Made by a program: the position numbers and the translations under genes
Assembly (NCBI GenBank): GCA_003156795.1
Contig: PMHU01000149.1
Span: forward strand, 6,594-40,094
Direction: 5' to 3'
Length of the DNA: 33,501 bases
DNA from: Acidimicrobiaceae bacterium
Lineage (GTDB): Bacteria > Actinomycetota > Acidimicrobiia > Acidimicrobiales > Palsa-688
Notes under the pieces: generated by a model
Database searches by the model: none
The model's input: only the letters and a program-made list of their open reading frames with translations
Told to the model about the DNA's origin: nothing
In this document: in pieces, positions 6,996 to 13,688 of the stretch
Position numbering within the stretch: position 1 is the first letter of the stretch
Layout of the letters: each line of letters starts with the position of its first letter

Positions 6996-7814
6996 TCAGG
7001 GTTTCGGGAACAGGCGGGGGAGGCGGTCGGCGAGCGCTCGGTCACCGTTCAGGTGGAGATGCCCGGATCCGGTGAGGACGGGCAGTTCCGCTCGCCCGTA
7101 CACGAGCAGGACCAGGTCGGCCGCGGCGGCGATGAGGGTCACGTCCGCGGGGGCGTCTTCCCGTCGGGTCACTAGCTGGTCTGGATAGAAGGTCATCAAC
7201 CAGCTGGCATTGGGGTCGCCGTCGACGGCCAGCGAATACCGCTCGCCGTTGCCTCGGTCTTCGGACAAACCCGCGGCGTACATCAGCGGGGCGTTGCTCT
7301 CGAGAAGGGTAGGGAGTACCAGTCCGGCCACGTGTTCCGGCAGTACCGGCTGTCGATGCAGCGACAGCTGCAGGTCCCAAGAATGAAGAGCGACCTCCAC
7401 CAGCCGGTGGGCTGCGTACCAGCGAACCGGGCGATCGCCGCGCCGGTGGTAACAGATTGCGGATAGGCCGTCTTCGTCGAGCCCGGCATACAGGCTCGCG
7501 AATTCGTCCGTTATCTCGCGAAGCGCGGAAGCCGCTGTCGCCGGGTTCCCGTCCGCCAGGGCGGCCATTCCGCTAAGTCGAGCGTCGGATCCGGTAGGCG
7601 GATCTACCGAACCGGCCAGCCCACGGCGGATGCTGGCGGCGAAGCGGTGGCCGCTGTCGACTACGTGTCCGACGAGGTCGTTTACCCGCCACGGCGGACA
7701 GCTGGTCGGTCCGGTCCATACGTCGGCCGGTAGGGCACGAATCTCCAACTCCAACTCAGCCGACGTCTCGTCGATCGCGTGGAGGCAGCCTTCGACGTCT
7801 ATCTCGGTCGGCAT
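6996..7814 (-). CDS. maleylpyruvate isomerase-family (MDMPI/DinB-like) protein
   Basis: The 272-residue protein has an N-terminal four-helix DinB-like domain with WTGPTSCPPWRVNDLVGHVV, and later RLVEVALHSWDLQ; these His residues are typical metal ligands. A C-terminal SCP2-like domain ends VLTGSGHLHLNGDRALADRL. This is the layout of the mycothiol-dependent maleylpyruvate isomerase family, where a metal-bound N-terminal domain uses mycothiol as cofactor. Most members are not isomerases, so the reaction is open. ATG 7814 begins 15 bp after the SDR stop, with no ribosome site of its own, which suggests an operon. The hairpin at 6805-6849 probably ends the transcript. It supports an actinomycete host, since mycothiol is confined to that phylum. 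Confidence 0.85.
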   Translation of the reverse strand: MPTEIDVEGCLHAIDETSAELELEIRALPADVWTGPTSCPPWRVNDLVGHVVDSGHRFAASIRRGLAGSVDPPTGSDARLSGMAALADGNPATAASALREITDEFASLYAGLDEDGLSAICYHRRGDRPVRWYAAHRLVEVALHSWDLQLSLHRQPVLPEHVAGLVLPTLLESNAPLMYAAGLSEDRGNGERYSLAVDGDPNASWLMTFYPDQLVTRREDAPADVTLIAAAADLVLLVYGRAELPVLTGSGHLHLNGDRALADRLPRLFPKP

Positions 7815-7829
7815 GAGTCGATCTGCGCG

Positions 7830-8579
7830 CTAAACGACCATGCTGCCGCCATCGACGACGATCACCTCACCCGTCACCCAAGAGGAAAGGTCGCTCGCCA
7901 GATACAGGGCGGCCCTGGCGATGTCGAGCGGCTGGCCCAGGCGGCCCATGGCCCAGGGCCAGTCCTTGCGGTCCGCGCCTGGCTCCCAGAGGGCGCGAGC
8001 GAAGTCGGTCTTGACCAGGCCGGGCGCGATGGCGTTGACCCGCACGTGGGGACCGAGCTCCGACGCCAGGTGTTTGGTTACGTGTATGAGGGCCGCCTTG
8101 GTCATGTCGTAGATGCCGATGGATCCGCTGAATTTCATTCCTCCGACCGAAGCGATGTTGATCACCACTCCACCCCGGTCCTCCATCGATTGCTTCCACG
8201 CTTCTTGGGTCCACACGAAAGGACCCCGCAAGTTGACTTCGACGATCTTGTCGAAGCGCGGCAGATCGATGTCGATGGACCGGCCGTAGTAGGGGTTGGT
8301 GGCGGCGTTGTTGACGAGTATGTCGAGACCGCCGAAGCGTGCGATCGTGGCGGCGACACAAGCGCGGGCTTGTTCGGGGTCGCCGGCATTGGCGGCGTGC
8401 ACGGCCGTGTCGCCGTCGATCGTGGCCGCCGTCTCTTCGAGGGCGCCGATCTTCCGCGACGACAACATCACCGACGCGCCGTGTTCGGCGTATATGCGGG
8501 CGATCGCCGCCCCGATGCCCTTAGAAGCGCCCGTAACCAAGGCGACCTTCCCTTTGAAATCCAGGCTTTCCGTTCCCAT
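7830..8579 (-). CDS. SDR-family oxidoreductase
   Basis: The 249-residue protein is a classical short-chain dehydrogenase. It shows the nucleotide-binding TGASKGIG near residue 14, the structural NNAA, catalytic Ser in NIASVGG thirteen residues before Tyr of YDMTK, and a C-terminal VTGEVIVVDGGS. Length and motifs match FabG-like NAD(P)-dependent alcohol or 3-oxoacyl dehydrogenases. ATG 8579 has GAAGGGGAACGC before it, a good ribosome site, and gives the usual short N-terminus; the frame stays open further upstream without family character. It leads an operon with the MDMPI-like gene. Substrate unknown. Confidence 0.9.
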   Translation of the reverse strand: MGTESLDFKGKVALVTGASKGIGAAIARIYAEHGASVMLSSRKIGALEETAATIDGDTAVHAANAGDPEQARACVAATIARFGGLDILVNNAATNPYYGRSIDIDLPRFDKIVEVNLRGPFVWTQEAWKQSMEDRGGVVINIASVGGMKFSGSIGIYDMTKAALIHVTKHLASELGPHVRVNAIAPGLVKTDFARALWEPGADRKDWPWAMGRLGQPLDIARAALYLASDLSSWVTGEVIVVDGGSMVV

Positions 8580-8818
8580 GCGTTCCCCTTCCTGGGCGTG
8601 CGCGTCCTTGGCATGGTTCCCGGTGGCGCCGGGCTCACGCAAGCCCAGCCCGCGGGGTGTCAGTCTCTGGCCGTCCAAGCCGGGGCACCGCCGCCTAGCG
8701 GTCTCGAACGATCAGCTGATCGGGACGCCCATATCCGCGAGGAAGGCGAGCAGGTCATCTGAAATGTATTCCGCTGTGCTGCTCGACCCTAAGACGTGGA
8801 TTCGGGCAAAGTTGACGG

Positions 8819-9346
8819 ATGCCTCCGGCTCCGGTGACGTGGCTATTTGGGGAACGGTCGTGGCACGGAGGGTGCGACGAAATACCGTTACCTCACGGTC
8901 CTGGGCGTCTGTGGCTGTCCGGTAAACGTTTCGTAGCTGACGATCCGGACGAGGCTCTGGCATCTGTGCAGGGCACCCGGATCGTGTGCCTCTGCGAGCG
9001 GCATGAGCTGGAGGAGCGCTATCCCAACTACATCGCCTGGCTGACGCGTGAGTCCGAGGCCCGGGCCATCTGGTTTCCGATACCGGATGTCCATGCCCCC
9101 GGGATCGACGCGGCGGTGCCCTTCTTGGAGACGCTGCGAGCCCAGGTCGTCTTGGGAGAGGGTCTGGTCATGCACTGCGGGGCCGGGATCGGCCGCTCGG
9201 GCACCATGGCCGCAGCGTTATTGATGAGCATGGGCGCGGATCGGTTGGCCGCCACGGCCGCCGTGGCTGAGCACCGGCCGATGGCCGGTCCCGAAGTGGG
9301 AGCCCAGGAGTCGCTCCTCGTGGATCTCGCCGCCCACTTGGGTTGA
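8819..9346 (+). CDS. Cys-based protein-tyrosine/dual-specificity phosphatase
   Basis: The 175-residue product carries the phosphatase loop HCGAGIGRSGT at residues 119-129, giving Cys120 as nucleophile and Arg126 as phosphate binder. A plausible acid Asp lies upstream in PIPDVHAPG. The N-terminal part (GRLWLSGKRFV, TRIVCLCERHEL) fits the small dual-specificity fold. Substrates may be phosphoproteins or small phosphorylated metabolites. The start is uncertain: ATG 8819 has no ribosome site and GTG 8834 is an alternative. It is divergent from the SDR gene, with 239 bp between them, and ends just before the methyltransferase start. Confidence 0.85.
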   Translation: MPPAPVTWLFGERSWHGGCDEIPLPHGPGRLWLSGKRFVADDPDEALASVQGTRIVCLCERHELEERYPNYIAWLTRESEARAIWFPIPDVHAPGIDAAVPFLETLRAQVVLGEGLVMHCGAGIGRSGTMAAALLMSMGADRLAATAAVAEHRPMAGPEVGAQESLLVDLAAHLG

Positions 9347-9387
9347 GGGCGGCGCGGGCGCCGTATGGAGTGGTCTCGCCGGGGTGG

Positions 9388-9393
9388 CAGGCT
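9388..9393 (+). promoter_or_regulatory. possible -10 box of a leaderless methyltransferase gene
   Basis: CAGGCT then GGCCTG lies directly before GTG 9400. It has the same layout as boxes before the starts at 176, 283, 10599 and 16613. No -35 box is convincing. Confidence 0.3.
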
Positions 9394-9399
9394 GGCCTG

Positions 9400-10467
9400 G
9401 TGACTGACGAGCGCGATCGGCTGGCCGCATTCGCTTTGCGGGTTTGGGGCTACAAACAAGGGGAAGTGGTATCGCTCATGGTCCACCTCGGGGACCGACT
9501 CGGCCTCTACCGGGCCATGGGCGGGAACGGCCCCCTGACCGCCGCCGATCTGGCGGCGGCCACCGGACTGCAGGAGCGCTGGCTGCTCGAATGGCTCCGC
9601 TGTCAGGCCGCAGCCGCTCTGATTGACACGGAGGACGGCGAGACCTTCGAGATGAGCGACGAGGCGGTCGCGGTCTTGGCCGACAACGAAGAGAGCTTGT
9701 GGTACGCCGCCGGCGCCTTCCAAGGGGGGGTCGCACCACCGGACGTCGTCGAGCGGTTGGCTGACGCCTTCCATTCCGGGATGGGGCTGAGCTACGACGA
9801 CCTGGGGCCGTCGGCGGCCCACGCCGTCGAGCGAATGCTGGAGCCGTGGACCCGGCTGGCGCTCGTTCCGTTGATCCTGCCGGCCCTAGACGGGGTCGTG
9901 GATCGCCTCGATGCGGGTGCCCGGGTAGTCGACGTCGGATGCGGATCCGGTGTGGCTCTTTTTACATTGGCAGCAGCATTCCCGGCCTCGCGTTTCGAAG
10001 GACTCGATCCTTCGGAACACGCGATCGGCCGAGCTCGAGCCCGGTTGGCCGAGAGCGGGCTGGCCAACCTGGAGTTCCGCTCGGCCGGCGCAGAGGACTT
10101 GCCGGTGGACGAGAGTTACGCCCTGATCGTGACCTTGGATTGCATCCACGACATGCCGCGTCCGGCGCAGGCGATAGCCGCCATACGCCGAGCCATCAGG
10201 CCGGACGGCGCGTGGCTGATCAAGGACATCCGCTCGGGCCCGACCTGGAACGTCAATCTCCGGAATCCGTTGTTGGCCATGATGTACGGGACTTCGGTGT
10301 CGTGCTGCATGTCGTCGGCCTTGTCCGAGCCGGGCGGCGCTGGGCTGGGGACACTCGGCTTCCATCCCGAGTTGGCCGAGACGATGTGCCGGGCCGCCGG
10401 CTTCTCGCGCTTCACGGTCCACGATTTCGATGACCCGGCGAACCTGTACTACGAGGTCCGCCCCTGA
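9400..10467 (+). CDS. class I SAM-dependent methyltransferase with winged-helix-like N-terminus
   Basis: The 355-residue protein has an N-terminal winged-helix-like region (LGDRLGLYRAMGGNGPLTAA, TGLQERWLLEWLRCQAAAAL). A Rossmann SAM-binding domain follows, with motif I VVDVGCGSG at 177-185, an acidic residue in FEGLDPSEHAIGRAR, and a motif IV-like ALIVTLDCIHDMPRP. The plan resembles O-methyltransferases and the Rv2258c-like group, where the N-terminal domain covers the substrate site. Substrate unknown. GTG 9400 was preferred over ATG 9343 because the extra residues overlap the phosphatase end and lack family character. It has no close operon partner; the SDR starts 131 bp later. Confidence 0.88.
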   Translation: MTDERDRLAAFALRVWGYKQGEVVSLMVHLGDRLGLYRAMGGNGPLTAADLAAATGLQERWLLEWLRCQAAAALIDTEDGETFEMSDEAVAVLADNEESLWYAAGAFQGGVAPPDVVERLADAFHSGMGLSYDDLGPSAAHAVERMLEPWTRLALVPLILPALDGVVDRLDAGARVVDVGCGSGVALFTLAAAFPASRFEGLDPSEHAIGRARARLAESGLANLEFRSAGAEDLPVDESYALIVTLDCIHDMPRPAQAIAAIRRAIRPDGAWLIKDIRSGPTWNVNLRNPLLAMMYGTSVSCCMSSALSEPGGAGLGTLGFHPELAETMCRAAGFSRFTVHDFDDPANLYYEVRP

Positions 10468-10585
10468 GCCTGGTCCGACCTCCGACGGCGTACCGGCCGT
10501 CTCCCCGGCTGGCCGGGGCGATCGCGTCTCTGATGATCTAGTGCCTCGGGGCATCCTTGTACGGCGCCCATCGTCGCCGCGCTGG

Positions 10586-10591
10586 CAGACT
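10586..10591 (+). promoter_or_regulatory. possible -10 box of a leaderless SDR gene
   Basis: CAGACT followed by GGCATCC lies seven bases before ATG 10599, where no ribosome site is present. A TTGTAC at 10557-10562 is 23 bases further up, too far for a normal -35. Confidence 0.3.
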
Positions 10592-10598
10592 GGCATCC

Positions 10599-11405
10599 AT
10601 GGACGACGAGCAACGGGTCGCGGTAGTCACGGGAGGAGCGAGCGGCATAGGTCTCGCCACCGCCCGTTTGCTCGCTCAGGAGGGATGGCGACTGGTTCTA
10701 GCCGACATCGAAGCGGCTCGGCTGGAAGCCGCCCGGGCGGAGCTGGGTGGTGGCGACCGCGTGATCGGGGTCGTCACTGATGTGGCTTCCAAGTCCTCGA
10801 TGGATGCCTTAGCCGACGCCGCCTACGACCGCTTCGGGCGCACCGACGTCATGTTCAACAACGCGGGCGTCGCCATCTCCGGCCCCACCGTTGACGTGAG
10901 TAACGCTGACTGGACGTGGCTTATCCAAGTCAACCTCTGGGGCCCGATCCACGGCGTGGAGGCGTTCCTACCCCGCATGATCGAAGATGGTCGCGGCGGT
11001 CATCTCCTGTTCACCGCGTCGTTCGCCGGCTTGGTCCCCAACAAGTGGCTTGGCCCCTATTGCGTAACGAAATATGGCGTGGTGGCGTTGGCCGAGGTGC
11101 TGTATCGGGAATTGCGATCCGAGCGGATCGGGGTGTCGGTGCTCTGTCCGATGCGGGTGGAAACCGACATTGGTCGTTCCGAGCGCAACCGGCCGGTCGA
11201 GTTGGGAGGCTCCGGCCATGCGCCGCGGCCCGCGTTGGCTCACGACGACGAACGGTTGGCCGGGCGGGTTCTGCCGGTCGAGGTGGTCGCGCAGCAGGTA
11301 GTCGATTCCATCGGCACGGACCGGTTGTACCTCGTGCCTCACGAGGAGAGCCGAGAGATGATCCGCCGTCGCTTCGAGCGCATCGACCGAGCGTTCGGGG
11401 AATAG
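10599..11405 (+). CDS. SDR-family oxidoreductase
   Basis: The 268-residue protein has the SDR cofactor motif TGGASGIG near residue 12, NNAG near 88, catalytic Ser in TASFAG thirteen residues before Tyr of YCVTK, and a basic C-terminal helix (REMIRRRFERIDRAFG). The long C-terminal extension after the PMRVETDIGRS loop is usual in SDRs acting on bulky or lipid substrates. ATG 10599 places the cofactor motif normally. Eight bases separate it from the nitroreductase-like gene, so SDR, nitroreductase and PaiB-like genes probably form one transcript. Substrate unknown. Confidence 0.9.
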   Translation: MDDEQRVAVVTGGASGIGLATARLLAQEGWRLVLADIEAARLEAARAELGGGDRVIGVVTDVASKSSMDALADAAYDRFGRTDVMFNNAGVAISGPTVDVSNADWTWLIQVNLWGPIHGVEAFLPRMIEDGRGGHLLFTASFAGLVPNKWLGPYCVTKYGVVALAEVLYRELRSERIGVSVLCPMRVETDIGRSERNRPVELGGSGHAPRPALAHDDERLAGRVLPVEVVAQQVVDSIGTDRLYLVPHEESREMIRRRFERIDRAFGE

Positions 11406-11413
11406 GAGCCGGG

Positions 11414-12151
11414 GTGGACGATCTGGCGCGTGCGTCCCTTCCGGCTGACTCGGTCGGCCTGTTCGAAGGTCTTGTCTCGACGCGGGCCGTTCGCCGATAC
11501 CGCGATGAGCCCGTTCCGCCCAAGGCCCTCCGCGATATCCTTTTCGCCGCCACCCGAGCCCCGAGCGGCAGCAACCGTCAGCCGTTTCGCTTCGTGGTGT
11601 TAACTGACGGACCGCGAGCGATCGAGGCCAAGAAACTCATCGCCGGCGCGGCCCGAGACTTTTGGCGGGCCAAAATCCGGACCGACGGCTACCAGGAGGG
11701 ATCCGGGCTGACGGAGGACTCTCCAAAAGCGCGTATGGCTCGGACCATGCAGGCTTTCGTCGACAACTTCGAGCGGGTACCGATGCTCGTCCTTCCCTGC
11801 CTGGTGCGCTATCGGTCGCCGAACCCAATGGAAGGGGGTTCGATCTACCCGGCATGTCAGAACCTGCTGTTGGCAGCTCGGGCCCTCGGCTACGGCGGGG
11901 TGATGACGGGCTGGCACGCGGGCGTGGAAAGTGAGCTCAGAGAGCTGCTCGGGATACCAGACGGGGTCTGGATCGCGGCGACCATCACCATCGGTCGCCC
12001 CGAAGGTTCGCACGGCCCAGTGCGCCGCCGACCGCTCGAGGAACTGGTCTATGACGACGGTTGGGGGCACGCGGCCGATTGGGCCGTCGACCCGCCCGGA
12101 ACCCGTCATACCGCCGCCGGTCCGCCCAATCCGACCACGACGACGACGTAG
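11414..12151 (+). CDS. nitroreductase-family FMN protein
   Basis: The 245-residue protein shows the family start STRAVRRYRDEPVPPKALRD and ATRAPSGSNRQPFRFVV, in which Arg and Ser/Asn residues contact FMN. Later come YPACQNLLLAARALGYGGVM and a C-terminal IGRPEG near the usual end. Such enzymes are FMN-dependent NAD(P)H oxidoreductases acting on nitroaromatics, quinones, flavins or enones. GTG 11414 has AGGAGCC just upstream and gives normal length. An open frame continues into the SDR gene, but that is shadow sequence. The C-terminus carries a low-complexity Pro/Thr tail. Its partner PaiB-like gene begins 11 bp later. Confidence 0.9.
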   Translation: MDDLARASLPADSVGLFEGLVSTRAVRRYRDEPVPPKALRDILFAATRAPSGSNRQPFRFVVLTDGPRAIEAKKLIAGAARDFWRAKIRTDGYQEGSGLTEDSPKARMARTMQAFVDNFERVPMLVLPCLVRYRSPNPMEGGSIYPACQNLLLAARALGYGGVMTGWHAGVESELRELLGIPDGVWIAATITIGRPEGSHGPVRRRPLEELVYDDGWGHAADWAVDPPGTRHTAAGPPNPTTTTT

Positions 12152-12162
12152 GGTTCGCTGCG

Positions 12163-12777
12163 GTGTACATCGCTCCACCCGACCGCAGCCGCGGAGATGA
12201 CGAGTGGCGTCGCTTCGTGGCGGCCCAAGGATTCGGTCACCTGGTTGCCGCCGGCCGGGACAGGGATGTTCCCGTGGTGGTGCCAACCCAATTCTTGCTC
12301 GAAGAGGACCGGGTCTTCCTCCATTTGGCGGCCCCGAACCCTGTGTTCGCGGCTCTCAGCGAACAGCCGCGCGTCGTGCTGAGCGTCGCCGGGGATTGGG
12401 CGTTCATCCCTTCGGACTGGAAGGCGATAGGTGATGAGGATCCGACCCTCGGGATACCTACCACTTACTACGGTGCCGTGCAGATGGTCGGCAGCGCGAC
12501 CGTCGACATCGCCCCCAAGGCAGTCGCGGCCGTGCTCCGCCGGCAGTTGGCCGGCCTCCAGCCACAAGTGCTCGCCGCTGATCCTGAGCTGGTCCACGCC
12601 ACTAAATTGAAGGCCATCCACGCCATCACGATCGCCATCGAAGAGGTCCGGGCCAAGTTCAAGTACGGAGGCAATGTCGATCGTGCCCATCGCCAAGCCG
12701 TCATCGAGCGCCTCCGACGCCGGGACGGGCCGGGTGATCGGGCCGCGGCCGACCACGCGGCGCGCCGGGACATCTAA
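12163..12777 (+). CDS. PaiB-like FMN-binding split-barrel protein
   Basis: The 204-residue protein reads VYIAPPDRSRGDDEWRRFVA at the start. It contains GDWAFIPSDWKAI followed by PTTYYGAVQMVGSA in the position where PaiB proteins have their PTWNY segment, and ends with RAKFKYGGNVDRAHR. This pattern fits the PaiB (FMN_bind_2) family, known as a negative regulator of sporulation and protease genes in Bacillus; most homologues are uncharacterised FMN-binding proteins. GTG 12163 gives the standard N-terminus. The order SDR, nitroreductase, PaiB suggests a redox operon, with two likely flavoproteins side by side. Confidence 0.82.
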   Translation: MYIAPPDRSRGDDEWRRFVAAQGFGHLVAAGRDRDVPVVVPTQFLLEEDRVFLHLAAPNPVFAALSEQPRVVLSVAGDWAFIPSDWKAIGDEDPTLGIPTTYYGAVQMVGSATVDIAPKAVAAVLRRQLAGLQPQVLAADPELVHATKLKAIHAITIAIEEVRAKFKYGGNVDRAHRQAVIERLRRRDGPGDRAAADHAARRDI

Positions 12778-12888
12778 ACGCGTCGAGTGGGTATAACGAA
12801 TGGCGTCGCGGCGCGGCCCGGATAGCGTCGTTGGAACAGTGAAGTCCCCCCAAGCAAGTCCGCCTACAAGAGGATTGAGATCAACCAA

Positions 12889-13683
12889 GTGGCTGATGAA
12901 TCAGACGACCGCCCGGCCCAGGAGGGTCCCACGGCGACCCCGCCCGAAGCAATCCCCGGGCGTATCGCGGCCCAGGTCGACGACGCCGTCAAGGTATACG
13001 GGCGGGGCGAGACTTCGGTTCGGGCCCTCGACGGAGTGTCGGTTTCGTTCCCCGCAGGTCGATTCACCGCCATCATGGGGCCGTCGGGCTCGGGCAAGTC
13101 GACCCTGCTGCACTGCACTGCGGGCCTCGACACGCTGACCAGCGGCCGGGTGATGATCGGCGACACCGACCTCAGCAGCCTCGACGACCGAGGTCTTACC
13201 GCGCTCCGTCGCGATCGAATCGGCTTCGTCTTCCAGACGTTCAACCTGGTACCGACTTTGACGGCGCTCGAGAACATAGTGCTTCCGATGGACCTGGCCG
13301 GGCGCCGGCCGGACAAGGCATGGCTGGACTCCGTGATCGACACGCTGGCCATCCGGGACCGGCTCAAGCACAAGCCCAACGAGCTGTCCGGAGGCCAGCA
13401 GCAACGCGTAGCCGTCGGGCGAGCCCTGGCGTCGCGACCGCAAATCATTTTTGGCGACGAGCCCACGGGCAACCTGGATTCCCGCGTCAGCGCGGAGGTT
13501 CTCGGGTTGCTTAGAGACGCCGTTAGCCGTCTGGACCAGACGGTGGTCATCGTCACCCACGACCCCGTCGCGGCCAGCTACGCCGACCGGGTCCTATTCC
13601 TTGCCGACGGGAAGATCGTCGACGACGTTTCCGGTCCGACGCCGGAGTCGATCATCGATCACATGAAGCGGCTGGGGAGCTGA
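12889..13683 (+). CDS. ABC transporter ATP-binding protein, MacB/LolD type
   Basis: The 264-residue ATPase has Walker A GPSGSGKST at 64-72, Q-loop Gln116 in FVFQTFNL, signature LSGGQQQR at 166-173, Walker B IIFGDEP at 186-192 and the H-loop His224. The FQTFNLVPTLTALENI segment and the DEPTGNLDS motif are those of MacB/LolD/FtsE-type ATPases, which work with FtsX-type permeases to push envelope molecules rather than import solutes. About 28 extra polar residues precede the domain. GTG 12889 has an AGAGGA rather far upstream. The permease begins 5 bp after its stop. The 111-bp gap before it contains a TATAAC (12795-12800) but no clear -35. Confidence 0.93.
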   Translation: MADESDDRPAQEGPTATPPEAIPGRIAAQVDDAVKVYGRGETSVRALDGVSVSFPAGRFTAIMGPSGSGKSTLLHCTAGLDTLTSGRVMIGDTDLSSLDDRGLTALRRDRIGFVFQTFNLVPTLTALENIVLPMDLAGRRPDKAWLDSVIDTLAIRDRLKHKPNELSGGQQQRVAVGRALASRPQIIFGDEPTGNLDSRVSAEVLGLLRDAVSRLDQTVVIVTHDPVAASYADRVLFLADGKIVDDVSGPTPESIIDHMKRLGS

Positions 13684-13688
13684 CAGCA

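Noticed and set aside
8712-8963. 83-codon minus-strand frame between the SDR and phosphatase genes
   Set aside because: The end (ISDDLLAFLADMGVPIS) looks protein-like, but the first half overlaps the phosphatase gene and there is no ribosome site or known family. It may be a gene remnant; support is too weak to annotate.
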